Positions 24,943 to 33,949 of a stretch of DNA of 64,000 nucleotides are shown piece after piece (within the stretch, counting starts at the first letter, position 1; each line of letters opens with the position of its first letter). The translations under genes were made by a program, and so were the position numbers. The DNA comes from Derxia gummosa DSM 723 (GTDB taxonomy: Bacteria > Pseudomonadota > Gammaproteobacteria > Burkholderiales > Burkholderiaceae_E), in NCBI RefSeq assembly GCF_000482785.1, contig NZ_AXWS01000007.1, positions 1,116,001 through 1,180,000 on the forward strand, read 5' to 3'. The notes below the pieces were generated by a model, which was not told where the DNA came from, ran no database searches, and saw nothing but the letters and a program-made list of their open reading frames with translations.

Positions 24943-26327
24943 GATCGGCTTATGCTTGCTGCGGCGAGCCATCCCTGCACCGGCCGCCCCCCCTCGCTGC
25001 GCAGCATCACCGCATCGAAGCTCGCCACGCCGAAACCCGCGGCCGCGAGCGCCCGCTCGACATAGCCGCGCCGGTGCGCGTAGCGGCCGTGCGGCTTGAG
25101 CACGTGGCCCGCGTCGGCCTGGGCGCCGGCCGCACCGCCGGCTTCGGCAGCGCCTTCGTCGGCCTCTGGTTCGGCCTCGACCGTGAACACCAGCCAGCCG
25201 GCCGGCGCAAGCGCGCGCCGGCCGGCCACGAACACCGCGTCGAGCACGCCGAAGTAGCACAGCGTGTCGGCCGAGACGACGAGGTCCCAGGCAGCCGGTT
25301 CGGCCGCCTCCAGGAATGCCGTCAGCTCCGCCTTCACGAGCTCGTCGTACACGCCGCGCGCCTCGGCCTTGCGCAGCATGCCCATCGAGAGATCGACGCC
25401 GACGAGACCGCGTGCCCAGGGCGCGAGCAGCGGCCCGCACAAGCCGGTGCCACAGCCGGCGTCGAGCACGCGCAGCGCCTTCGCGGGCGTGCCCGCGAGC
25501 GCGGCGACTCGCTCGGCGACGAGCTGGGGCGCGCGATAGGTAAGCATCTCCAGCTTCACGTCGAAGCTGTCGGCGAAGCCGTCGAAGGTGGCCTCGACGT
25601 AGGCGTCGGCGGCACGCTCCGGCACGTCCTGCCCGGTGCAGGCGGCAAGATGGTGGCGCGCGGCGGCGCTGTCGGGCTCCTGCTCGAGCCAGGCGCGGTA
25701 GATGCCGGCGGCCTCTTCGTAACGGCCAAGCGTGTAGTAGGCGAAGCCGAGCATCTTGCGAGCCGACGGATTGCTCGGGATCAGCGTGATCGCCTCGCAG
25801 TACTCGCGCACAGCCTCGTCGAGCCGCCCGATCCCGGCGAGCAGGTTGCCGAGATTGTTGTGCGCCTCGGCGTAGTCGCCCTTCAGCACGATGGCTTGGC
25901 GGTAGGCCGCCTCGGCCTCGCCCAAACGCTGCTGGGCGCGGCGCAGCACGCCGAGGTTGTTGAACAGCTCTGCGTTGTCGGGCGCCCAGTGCAGCACCTG
26001 CTCGTAGGCCTCGCCCGCCTCGTCGAAGCGACCGATGTCGACGAGGATGTTGCCGAGGTTGTTCCACACGCCCGGCGCGCGCGGATTGCGCGCGAGGCTG
26101 CGCTGCATGAGGTCGACCGCCTCGGCCGTGTGGCCGCGCTGGTGGCGCGCGATGCCGAGGAAGTTGAGTGCGTCGGCATGCTCGGGCACGGTGTCGAGGA
26201 TGCGGCGGTAGAGCGTCTCGGCCGCATCAAGTTCGCCGACGCGGTGCAGTCGCGTCGCGAAGGCGAGCGCCTCGTCGAGGGGCATCTCGGCGGGGATGGC
26301 GGTGGTGGGGGAATCGTGGGCGGTCAT
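24939..26327 (-). CDS. TPR-repeat SAM-dependent methyltransferase
   Basis: A 462-residue cytoplasmic protein. About five TPR repeats cover residues 17-225 (for example GVWNNLGNILVDIGRFDEAG and AEAHNNLGNLLAGIGRLDEA). A class I methyltransferase domain covers about 250-460, with SAM-binding motif I VLDAGCGTG at 287-295, then GVDLSMGMLRKAE and an acidic VSADTLCYFG. An Ala/Glu/Gly-rich insert (about 375-400) looks like a flexible loop. Proteins of this layout often methylate small molecules or proteins whose identity is unknown. It sits within the type VI cargo block, 24 bases after the small acidic gene, and its stop overlaps the GH19 start. That coupling is unusual and may mean it modifies a cargo protein. 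Confidence 0.8.
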   Translation of the reverse strand: MTAHDSPTTAIPAEMPLDEALAFATRLHRVGELDAAETLYRRILDTVPEHADALNFLGIARHQRGHTAEAVDLMQRSLARNPRAPGVWNNLGNILVDIGRFDEAGEAYEQVLHWAPDNAELFNNLGVLRRAQQRLGEAEAAYRQAIVLKGDYAEAHNNLGNLLAGIGRLDEAVREYCEAITLIPSNPSARKMLGFAYYTLGRYEEAAGIYRAWLEQEPDSAAARHHLAACTGQDVPERAADAYVEATFDGFADSFDVKLEMLTYRAPQLVAERVAALAGTPAKALRVLDAGCGTGLCGPLLAPWARGLVGVDLSMGMLRKAEARGVYDELVKAELTAFLEAAEPAAWDLVVSADTLCYFGVLDAVFVAGRRALAPAGWLVFTVEAEPEADEGAAEAGGAAGAQADAGHVLKPHGRYAHRRGYVERALAAAGFGVASFDAVMLRSEGGRPVQGWLAAASISRS

Positions 26328-26351
26328 GGATGCAGAAGTCGGGAGCGGCAG

Positions 26352-26702
26352 TTATCGCGGCCCGGGCCGCGCTTCGCGGCTGTCGATGTCGACGATGAAA
26401 CGGCCGCCGCGCTCGTTCTCGACGAGCAGGCAGCGTTCCGCCGCGCGCAGCTCCAGCCGCGTGAAGAAGACATCCTGGACATCGGCTTCCATGTCGGGAT
26501 CGAACTCCACAGCGTAGACCTTGATCACCGCGATCCGCTGCCCGCCGGCTTCGTCCACGACCGCGAGCCAGCCGGTGCGCTGGTCGAGCCCGAGGGATTC
26601 ACCGTTGTGGATCTGCTCGTAGCGACGCCCCTCGAAGACCACCGGCGGAACTTCCGGCGGACCGATGCGGCTGAAGCTTTCCTCTTCGAAATCATCCGAC
26701 AT
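26352..26702 (-). CDS. small acidic hypothetical protein after the M35 peptidase, candidate immunity protein
   Basis: A 116-residue protein, not recognised. It is acidic at the N-terminus (MSDDFEEESF) and beta-rich after (GWLAVVDEAGGQRIAVIKVY, RGGRFIVDIDSREA). The ATG at 26702 has an excellent AAAGGAA site 8 bases upstream. The same frame, however, extends to an ATG at 26816, three bases after the peptidase stop. That version would add 38 residues that look like a twin-arginine signal peptide (RVRRRLLAGVVLWPAAAIA), giving a periplasmic form of 154 residues. Both starts may be used. Its place directly after a toxin-like peptidase makes an immunity role plausible, and a choice of cytoplasmic or periplasmic form would matter for that role. 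Confidence 0.55.
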   Translation of the reverse strand: MSDDFEEESFSRIGPPEVPPVVFEGRRYEQIHNGESLGLDQRTGWLAVVDEAGGQRIAVIKVYAVEFDPDMEADVQDVFFTRLELRAAERCLLVENERGGRFIVDIDSREARPGPR

Positions 26703-26818
26703 GGCCGGTTCCTTTCTCTTGCGCGCGCGACGGAGCGCCGGCTGCGCGATGGCGGCCGCGGGCCAGAGCACGACACCTGCGAGCAGGCGGCGGCGTACCC
26801 GCAGACGCTCGTTCATGA

Positions 26819-27883
26819 TCACGACCAGTTCTTCGCGAGCTTGGTCAGCGAGCCGCCCGTGCCGTTGAGCGCGCGCTGGATCTCGTTGTCGGCGAGCGCG
26901 CCGGCGCAGTCGGCGGCGAAGAACGCCCAGGAATCGGCATTGATCGCGGCATCCGCCGCCGTGATCTTCGTCCCCGGCGCGATTCCCTTCCACGCATAGC
27001 CGCGGTCCTTGGTGCCCGCATCGCTGTGCGTGACCTCGTGGAGCAGCACGCGCGCCCAGTTCTTCTTCATGTCGTGCAGGACCGAGACCTCGTAGTTCTC
27101 GAACAGGGCCTTCTCGATGTAGATGGTGCGCGGCCGCTCGGGCGAACCGGAGACGAGCTTGATGAACGCCTCGACGGTGTTCTTGCTCGCGTCGTTCCGG
27201 TAGAGCGGCATGTCGGTGATGGTGATCAGATTGCTGTTCAGCGCGGTCGCCACCTTCTTGAAACCCGCGAGCACCTTCGCGATCGTGGAATTCAGGTCGG
27301 CGTCTCCCGTGTCCGATGCCGCGAACCAGCGCTTCACCTTCACCATCGCATTGGCATCGGATGCCGCGCCGGCCAGCGTGATCTTCGCCGCCTCGGCCCA
27401 GTTCAGCGCAAGCTGGATCGCCTCCGAGAACCGGGCCTTCGTTTCGGCGCTGAACTGCTCGTCGACATCGTCAAGCACCGCGCGCAGACGCGCGGTATCG
27501 CCGGCGGCGCCCTTGATCTCGTCGAGCGGAAACCGCGTGTATGCCTTCGGCGTCGACACCACCCAGACCGTCTGCGCGCCACGCGCGCCGACGAGATAGG
27601 TGTGGCGCAGGAATTTCAGGCTCGCCGCCTTGCGCAGCGCGGCATCGCCAGGCAGGCCGGTCGCCGGGATGCCGGCCGCCTCCATGATCCGCTCCGCCTC
27701 CTTGAACCTGAGCGCCACGCTGCGCAGTTGTTCGAGCAACTGCGCGAAGTTGCGGTCCGGGCCTTCCTCGCCAAGCACGCGCTTGAGATCGCCGAGGCCG
27801 CCCGAAACGATGCCCGCGAAGGTTTCCCGCTGGAGCGTGCCGCGATGCTCCGCGTAGTCGTCGCTCAGCTTGTTCGAAGCCAT
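26819..27883 (-). CDS. M35-like (aspzincin) zinc metallopeptidase, candidate type VI effector
   Basis: A 354-residue protein with no signal peptide. The C-terminal third has the aspzincin zinc site: HEVTH at 282-286 gives two His ligands and the catalytic Glu, and GTKDRGYAW (290-298) supplies the third ligand Asp293, matching the family's GTxDxxYG. ADSWAFFAADC follows, as in M35 enzymes. The N-terminal 200 residues are helical and unrecognised, perhaps a loading domain. M35 deuterolysins are normally secreted with a propeptide, so a signal-less one between clpV and vgrG is best explained as type VI cargo. GGGAGA precedes the ATG, and it starts 18 bases after the clpV stop. Confidence 0.75.
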   Translation of the reverse strand: MASNKLSDDYAEHRGTLQRETFAGIVSGGLGDLKRVLGEEGPDRNFAQLLEQLRSVALRFKEAERIMEAAGIPATGLPGDAALRKAASLKFLRHTYLVGARGAQTVWVVSTPKAYTRFPLDEIKGAAGDTARLRAVLDDVDEQFSAETKARFSEAIQLALNWAEAAKITLAGAASDANAMVKVKRWFAASDTGDADLNSTIAKVLAGFKKVATALNSNLITITDMPLYRNDASKNTVEAFIKLVSGSPERPRTIYIEKALFENYEVSVLHDMKKNWARVLLHEVTHSDAGTKDRGYAWKGIAPGTKITAADAAINADSWAFFAADCAGALADNEIQRALNGTGGSLTKLAKNWS

Positions 27884-27901
27884 GATCGTTCTCCCGGAAG
27901 G

Positions 27902-30718
27902 TCAATCAAACGCATACGCGAAGTCAGCCTCCGCGACCGACAGGCCCACCTTCGCCACCTCGCGTCCCTCCACCATCCGGCGCAGGAATTCCTGGCTGAT
28001 GCGCGGCAGCATCGTGTTGGTGAGGATCGCGTCGATCATGCGGCCGCCGCTTTCAGTCTCGGTGCAGCGGCTCACGATGAGCTTCACCACCGCGTCGTCG
28101 TACTCGAACGGCAGCTTGTGGTTCTCGGCGATGCGCTTCTTGATGCGGTTGAGCTGGAGCCGGACGATGCTGCCGAGCATCTGGTCGCTGAGCGGGTAGT
28201 AGGGAATGGTGACGAGCCGGCCGAGCAGCGCGGGCGGGAATATCTTGAGCAGCGGCTCGCGCAGCGCCTTCGCGATGCCTTCGGGATCGGGCATCAGCTC
28301 GGGATCCCTGCAAAGGTTTGCAATCAGGTCGGTGCCGGCATTGGTGGTGAGCAGGATCAGCGTGTTCTTGAAGTCGATCACGCGGCCCTCGCCGTCCTCC
28401 ATCCAGCCCTTGTCGAAGACCTGGAAGAACAGCTCGTGCACGTCGGGGTGGGCCTTCTCCACCTCGTCGAGCAGCACCACGCTGTACGGGCGCCGGCGCA
28501 CCGCCTCGGTCAGCACGCCGCCTTCGCCGTAGCCGACGTATCCGGGCGGCGCGCCCTTGAGCGACGAGACGGTGTGCGCCTCCTGGTACTCGCTCATGTT
28601 GATCGTGATGAGGTTCTGCTCGCCGCCGTAGAGAGTCTCGGCAAGCGCGAGCGCGGTCTCGGTCTTGCCGACGCCCGAGGTGCCCGCGAGCATGAACACG
28701 CCGATCGGCTTGTTCGGGTTGTCGAGCTTGGCGCGAGAGGTCTGGATGCGCCTGGCGATCGTTTCGAGCGCATGGTTCTGGCCGATGATGCGCTGGCTCA
28801 GCGTGTCGGCGAGCCTGAGCACCGCCTCGATCTCGTTCTTCACCATGCGGCCGACCGGAATGCCGGTCCAGTCGGCGACGACGGCGCCGACCGCGCCTTC
28901 GTCCACGCTCGGGAGGATGAGCGGCTTGTCGCCCTGGAGCTCAGCGAGCTTCGCCTGGAGTTCGCGCAACCGGCCGAGCAGTGCCGCGCGGTCGGGCGCG
29001 GGCGCGGCGGCGGCCGGCAGGGCACTCGCTGCGGCCGCTGCTTTCGGATCAGTGGAAAAGTCGATGACGACGCGGTCAAGCGGCGACACGGGCGCGGCCG
29101 GAGCGGTGTCGGGCGTGCCCGTGGACGCGGCTTCCGCGGACGCGCTCACCACGTCGACCACGCCGCTCTCGCCGCGCAGCGTCGCGCGCAGTTCGAGGAT
29201 GCGGTCGACGAGCTTCTTCTCGTCGGCCCAGCGCGCTTCGAGCACCACGAGCCGCTCGCGTTCGCCCGCGAGCTTGCCCTCTGCCTCGGCGCGGCGCGTG
29301 CCGACATCGACGCCGACGGCCTCCTCGCGGCCGATGATCTGCAGCTCCATGTCGAGCGCCTCGATGCGGCGCCGGCAGTCCTCGACCTCGGCGGGGATCG
29401 CATGCTGGCTCACGGCCACGCGCGCGCAGGCGGTGTCGAGCAGGCTCACGGCCTTGTCGGGCAGCTGGCGCGCCGGGATGTAGCGGTGCGACAGCCTGAC
29501 CGCCGCCTCGATCGCCGCGTCGAGCAGCTGCACGCGGTGATGCTTCTCCAGCACCGTCGCGACGCCGCGCAGCATGACGATCGCCTTGTGCTCGTCGGGC
29601 TCGGGCACCTGCACGACCTGGAAGCGCCGCGTCAGCGCCGGATCCTTCTCGATGTACTTCTTGTACTCGGCCCAGGTGGTCGCGCCGATGGTGCGAAGGT
29701 CGCCGCGCGCGAGCGCCGGCTTGAGCAGGTTGGCCGCGTCGCCGGTACCAGCCGCGCCGCCCGCGCCCACAAGCGTGTGCACCTCGTCGATGAACAGGAT
29801 GATGGGCTTGGCGCTCGCCTGCACCTCGTCGATGACCGAGCGCAGCCGCTGCTCGAACTCGCCCTTCATGCTCGCGCCGGCCTGGAGCAGGCCGATGTCG
29901 AGCGACAGCAGGCTCACGTCGCGCAGGCTCGGCGGCACGTCGCCGCGCGCAATGCGCTGGGCAAAGCCTTCGACCACCGCCGTCTTGCCCACGCCCGCCT
30001 CGCCGGTGAGGATCGGGTTGTTCTGGCGCCGGCGCATGAGGATGTCGACGATCTGGCGGATCTCCTCGTCGCGGCCCGACACCGGGTCCATCCTGCCCTC
30101 GCGCGCGCGCTGGGTAAGGTCGACCGTGAACCTCCTGAGCGCCTCCTGCTTGCCCATCGCGGCCGGCGCCAGCGCGCCACTCGCCTCGCCCGGCGCGGCG
30201 TCGCCCGCGAGGCCCGAGCCGTCGCTCGCCGCGAGGCTCTCCTCGGCCGAGCCCTCGACCGACTTCGCGAAGTTCTCGGCCAGCTCGTCGGGGCGGATCT
30301 TCTCGAACTGGCGCGAGATGCCGACCAGGGCGTTGCGCAGGAAGCCGGTCTTGAGCAGGCCGACGAGCACATGGCCGGTGCGAACCGAGCGATCGCCGAA
30401 CATGAGGCTGCCGTAGACCCAGCCGCGCTCGATCGCGTTGGTGATGTGCTCGGAGAAGTCGCTGATGTTGGTCGCGCCGCGCGGTAGACGGTCGAGCGCG
30501 GCAGTGAGGTCGCGCGCGAGCACGCCGGCGTCGAGGCCGAAGCGCGCGATGATCTTCTGCCAGTCGCTGTCCTGGGTCTGGAGGATCTGCGCGATCCAGT
30601 GCTCCAGTTCCACATACGGATTGCCGCGCATCTTGCAGAAGACGGTGGCGCTCTCGACGGCCTTGTACGCGAGCGGGTTGAGCTTGCCGAACAGGGCGAC
30701 GCGGCTGATTTCGCTCAT
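27902..30718 (-). CDS. clpV: type VI sheath-recycling ATPase ClpV (TssH)
   Basis: A 938-residue AAA+ unfoldase that disassembles contracted TssBC sheaths. It has the N-domain (FGKLNPLAYKAVESATVFC, ELEHWIAQILQ), a first AAA module with Walker A GEAGVGKTAVVEG and Walker B ILFIDEVHTLVGAG, a coiled-coil middle domain (about 410-540), and a second AAA module with GTSGVGKTETALALAE and VVLLDEVEKAHPDV. A short Ala/Pro/Thr-rich insert lies near residues 520-560. Length is typical for ClpV rather than ClpB. AGGAGA lies 6 bases before ATG. It follows tssG by about 80 bases. Confidence 0.95.
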   Translation of the reverse strand: MSEISRVALFGKLNPLAYKAVESATVFCKMRGNPYVELEHWIAQILQTQDSDWQKIIARFGLDAGVLARDLTAALDRLPRGATNISDFSEHITNAIERGWVYGSLMFGDRSVRTGHVLVGLLKTGFLRNALVGISRQFEKIRPDELAENFAKSVEGSAEESLAASDGSGLAGDAAPGEASGALAPAAMGKQEALRRFTVDLTQRAREGRMDPVSGRDEEIRQIVDILMRRRQNNPILTGEAGVGKTAVVEGFAQRIARGDVPPSLRDVSLLSLDIGLLQAGASMKGEFEQRLRSVIDEVQASAKPIILFIDEVHTLVGAGGAAGTGDAANLLKPALARGDLRTIGATTWAEYKKYIEKDPALTRRFQVVQVPEPDEHKAIVMLRGVATVLEKHHRVQLLDAAIEAAVRLSHRYIPARQLPDKAVSLLDTACARVAVSQHAIPAEVEDCRRRIEALDMELQIIGREEAVGVDVGTRRAEAEGKLAGERERLVVLEARWADEKKLVDRILELRATLRGESGVVDVVSASAEAASTGTPDTAPAAPVSPLDRVVIDFSTDPKAAAAASALPAAAAPAPDRAALLGRLRELQAKLAELQGDKPLILPSVDEGAVGAVVADWTGIPVGRMVKNEIEAVLRLADTLSQRIIGQNHALETIARRIQTSRAKLDNPNKPIGVFMLAGTSGVGKTETALALAETLYGGEQNLITINMSEYQEAHTVSSLKGAPPGYVGYGEGGVLTEAVRRRPYSVVLLDEVEKAHPDVHELFFQVFDKGWMEDGEGRVIDFKNTLILLTTNAGTDLIANLCRDPELMPDPEGIAKALREPLLKIFPPALLGRLVTIPYYPLSDQMLGSIVRLQLNRIKKRIAENHKLPFEYDDAVVKLIVSRCTETESGGRMIDAILTNTMLPRISQEFLRRMVEGREVAKVGLSVAEADFAYAFD

Positions 30719-30799
30719 GCTGTTTTCTCCTGATGTCGGGGCACCGCGCGGTCATGGCCGCGCAGTCGCCAGGGGCGGATGGGGCGCGGGACGGAAGGC

Positions 30800-32071
30800 T
30801 CAGGCAGGAGCCGGCGGGGACGGGTTCATCTCGTCAGCGGGCAAGGCGAACAGCGGGTCGAAGGCCTCCGCCGCCACGCCGGAACGCGACTCGGGGGCGA
30901 TGGCGGCCGGGACGCCGAAATCGGCCGCGGCGGCGGCGGGCGGCGGCAGAGGCTCGATGACATCGGCGGAGAACGGCGGGATCGGCGGACGCGGCGCCGT
31001 GCGACGCGCCTCGGGATCAAGCACGAGGTCACGGGCGGGAACGGCGGCGCGACGCCGGCCGAGCCAGGTCGTCCAGCCCAGACGCGCCGGCCGGCCGGCG
31101 CCGGCGCAGACCGAAGGCGAGGTGCTCTCACGCGGCAAGCGCGTGCGCAGACCGAGCCGCACCTGCGGCACCTCGTCGGCCCGCAGCGCGAGCCGCACAT
31201 CCCAGTCCAGTTCGAAGCTGAGGTAGTGCCGCAGCAGTGCCCGCAACTCGTCGAGCGCCTTGCCACCGGGCAGCATGTCTTCGTACTCGTCGCGCGTGAG
31301 CGGGCCGACATGAAGCCGGAACTTGAACTGCCGATCCCAGACCCGTCGGCCGAGGACGACATCCGTACCAATCTGGCGGCCGACAAAGCCGTGCCCGAGC
31401 CGGCTGCGCTCGCGCTCCGGCAGGTCCAGCCAGTGACCGACGTACTCCTCAATGCTCGCGGGCAGCCGGAAATAGCCGCGCACCATCGCGGCGAGCCCAT
31501 CGGCATTGCGCGTCTGGCGCGCAAGCAGCGCGGCGAAATGCAGGCGCACCGCATCAGGCAACGCGTCGCGGTTGCGCGCGGGCGGCACGCCGATGCCGAT
31601 CAGCGATCCGACATAGGTCGCGAAGCGATCCTCGCCGGGACGGTCGAGCGCCACCGTCGGCTGGGCCTGGGCCCAGGCACGATAGAACAGCAGCAGCATC
31701 CGGTGATGGAAGAGGTCTGCAAAGCGCGCGAAAGTCGCGTCGCCGTAGTGCATGCGACGCTCATGCGCGTACTCGGTCAGATGCAGCGGCAACGGCCCCT
31801 GCGGCCCGAACAGGCCGAAGAAGCGCACCGTCAGCCGAGCGGCTCGGTCGCCTTCCGCAGGCGTGAAGCCGGCCAGCGCGGCCGGCGCGAAATCGAGTGC
31901 CGGCTCCTGTCCGAGACGCAGCGGCTCATCCTTGGGAAGGCGGGCGGTACCAAGCCGTGGCCAGCGCGCAAAGGTGCATTCCAGACGGCGCAAGGCCATG
32001 AAATAGTCGAATCGCCAGGGCGTGGCGGCGAGTTCACGCGCGAGCGTCAGACCAGGGCCCGAGTGCCACAT
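30800..32071 (-). CDS. tssG: type VI baseplate protein TssG
   Basis: A 423-residue baseplate wedge protein. The N-terminus WRFDYFMALRRLECTF is the family hallmark (PWxFDFFxALRxLE), followed by FFGLFGPQGPLPLHLTEYA and the later RVWDRQFKFRLHVGPLTRDE. It forms a wedge with TssF and TssE. The C-terminal 90 residues (after about 330) are Pro/Ala-rich and extend beyond the usual family end. It overlaps the end of tssF by 25 bases, as these two often do. Confidence 0.93.
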   Translation of the reverse strand: MWHSGPGLTLARELAATPWRFDYFMALRRLECTFARWPRLGTARLPKDEPLRLGQEPALDFAPAALAGFTPAEGDRAARLTVRFFGLFGPQGPLPLHLTEYAHERRMHYGDATFARFADLFHHRMLLLFYRAWAQAQPTVALDRPGEDRFATYVGSLIGIGVPPARNRDALPDAVRLHFAALLARQTRNADGLAAMVRGYFRLPASIEEYVGHWLDLPERERSRLGHGFVGRQIGTDVVLGRRVWDRQFKFRLHVGPLTRDEYEDMLPGGKALDELRALLRHYLSFELDWDVRLALRADEVPQVRLGLRTRLPRESTSPSVCAGAGRPARLGWTTWLGRRRAAVPARDLVLDPEARRTAPRPPIPPFSADVIEPLPPPAAAAADFGVPAAIAPESRSGVAAEAFDPLFALPADEMNPSPPAPA

Positions 32072-33948
32072 CGCGGCCTCCAGCGCATGATCTCGCCGCG
32101 CCCGAGCGAGCGCAGCGTGGTCTCGGTGAAACTGTTGATCGACGCATGCCGCGCGAAGAAGCGCGCCAGCACCGCCGACAGCAGGAAGGCGCTCGCGCCC
32201 TGAAATGACATCTCGTCGACTTCCAGCTCGATCTCGATGCCGCGGCCGAAGGTGATGCGCTCATGACCGCGGTGCGCGCCGCCCGGGAAGCCGGCTGGCG
32301 GCGGCAGGCGACGCGTGACCGGACGCGCGCGCACCGCGCGCAGCCCTTCGATCTGGCGCAGTGTGCCGTCATCGGCGCCGACCGCGTGGAGCGCGAGCAT
32401 GTCGCGCACGATCGAGGCGCCCTCGTGCTCGTCGGCATCGAGCAGCGACAGGTAGTTGAGCGACAGATGGTTGATGAAGCGCCAGCCGATTCCGCCCTCG
32501 CGCAAGGCCGACGCCGGTCGCGAGGGCCCCTTGACGACTCGCACGCCCTCGACCGGAGCCGACACGTCGAGCACGAGATCCGTCGCGCCGACACCGACCG
32601 CCATGTGGAGCGGCAAGTCGCGGTTGCTGCACAGCGCGGTAACGGAAAGCTGGCGCAAGTCGCTCGGGTACGGCGCCTCGTCGGGATCGACGAGCGAAAT
32701 GAACACCTCGCTGCCCACGTAGCTTGACCGCGAGCCGTTGCGCTTTTGACCGGCCGACAACGCGCGCGGCTCGCGCAGCAGGCTGTAGCAGGCATTGCGG
32801 CGGTCGGCATCGGCATGGAAGGCCGCATAGAGCGGGTGGAACACCCGCTCTCCGCCAGGACCGTGACCGACAACATTGGTGACCTGCACGACTTCGAGAT
32901 CCATTGGCCGAGTGCGATCGGGCACGACGTGATGATCGGCGCTGCGGCCATCGAGATGGATGCGGTCGCAGCGCTGCTCGAAGAGATTGACGGCAGGCGT
33001 GCAGTTGAGCCGGAAGTTCTCGGCCGCGATCACGCCTTCAAGCTGGCTGTCGGGCTGATCGAGCAGAAACACGAACTCGACCTCGCCGCCGCCGGCACCG
33101 CCAGCCACGCGGTCGAGCCCGTCGAGCGCAATGAAGTGGTAGCGCTGCGGCAACGCGAAGTACTCCTGCACAAGCCGCCAGCCCTGGAAGTTGCGCAGCC
33201 CCACCGGCAGCAGCGCCTCGCTGTCTTCGAAGCCGACCTGCGCGAGCGCCTCGACGCCGAGAAATCGCGGCGCACCGAGCGGCTCGCCGGGCAGATTGAC
33301 GAGCACGCCCGCGAGGCTGGTGAACAGGCGCTCGTACAGGCGCGCGGCGATGCCATCCTGCCCCCCGAGATGGAAGACCAGCCGATCGAGCGGCAACTGA
33401 CGCAGCGAATGCCCGCCCGTAACCCTGAGCTTCACCCGCACAGTCGCGCGCGGACGCTTCGGCAACGGAAGCTGGGTCAGCGGGAGGTCCGCCACATAGC
33501 CGACATAGGCGGCCGATTCGACCTTGAGGGGCCAGAGCCGCAACTCGTGCGCGGTACGGAACTGGCAGGCAGTCGCGTCACCCCGACCGAGCAGGCCGCG
33601 CAGGCCGGTGCCGCGCGGCACCCGAAAACCCGAGACGAGCGCCGCATCACCGAGCCTCGGATGAAGCTCGGCGATCAGTGCCGCCGGCTGGGGCGCGAGA
33701 TGGCCGGGATGCAGAACCTCCAGCAGTCGCTGCGTGAAGCGCGGAAACTCGGCATCGAGCCGGAGCTGCACGCGCGCCGCCATGAAGGCAAAACCTTCGA
33801 GCAGCCGCTCCACGTAAGGATCGGCCACCTGGGTGCTCGCGATGTCGAGCCGGGCGGCAATCTTGGGATGCTGGCGCGCGAACTCGGCACCCATCTCCCT
33901 CAGATGCTTGAGTTCGTTCTCGTAGCAGTCAAGCAGCCTCGGGTCCAT
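32047..33948 (-). CDS. tssF: type VI baseplate protein TssF
   Basis: A 633-residue baseplate protein. It begins with LLDCYENELKHLREMGAEFA and continues with HPKIAARLDI and DPYVERLLEGFAFMAARVQL, the TssF signature. Later PFHAxxxR-like and LSLNYLSLLD segments match the family. The ATG at 33948 lies one base after the tssE stop (TGACATG), so it is translationally coupled. Two TssF copies pair with one TssG in the wedge of other systems. Nothing unusual was seen in length or composition. Confidence 0.95.
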   Translation of the reverse strand: MDPRLLDCYENELKHLREMGAEFARQHPKIAARLDIASTQVADPYVERLLEGFAFMAARVQLRLDAEFPRFTQRLLEVLHPGHLAPQPAALIAELHPRLGDAALVSGFRVPRGTGLRGLLGRGDATACQFRTAHELRLWPLKVESAAYVGYVADLPLTQLPLPKRPRATVRVKLRVTGGHSLRQLPLDRLVFHLGGQDGIAARLYERLFTSLAGVLVNLPGEPLGAPRFLGVEALAQVGFEDSEALLPVGLRNFQGWRLVQEYFALPQRYHFIALDGLDRVAGGAGGGEVEFVFLLDQPDSQLEGVIAAENFRLNCTPAVNLFEQRCDRIHLDGRSADHHVVPDRTRPMDLEVVQVTNVVGHGPGGERVFHPLYAAFHADADRRNACYSLLREPRALSAGQKRNGSRSSYVGSEVFISLVDPDEAPYPSDLRQLSVTALCSNRDLPLHMAVGVGATDLVLDVSAPVEGVRVVKGPSRPASALREGGIGWRFINHLSLNYLSLLDADEHEGASIVRDMLALHAVGADDGTLRQIEGLRAVRARPVTRRLPPPAGFPGGAHRGHERITFGRGIEIELEVDEMSFQGASAFLLSAVLARFFARHASINSFTETTLRSLGRGEIMRWRPRCGTRALV

Positions 33949-33949
33949 G

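Noticed and set aside
27026-30487. An 1153-codon + strand open frame opposite clpV
   Set aside because: The - strand carries intact ClpV Walker motifs, and the + frame has the Arg/His/Leu composition of an antisense shadow.
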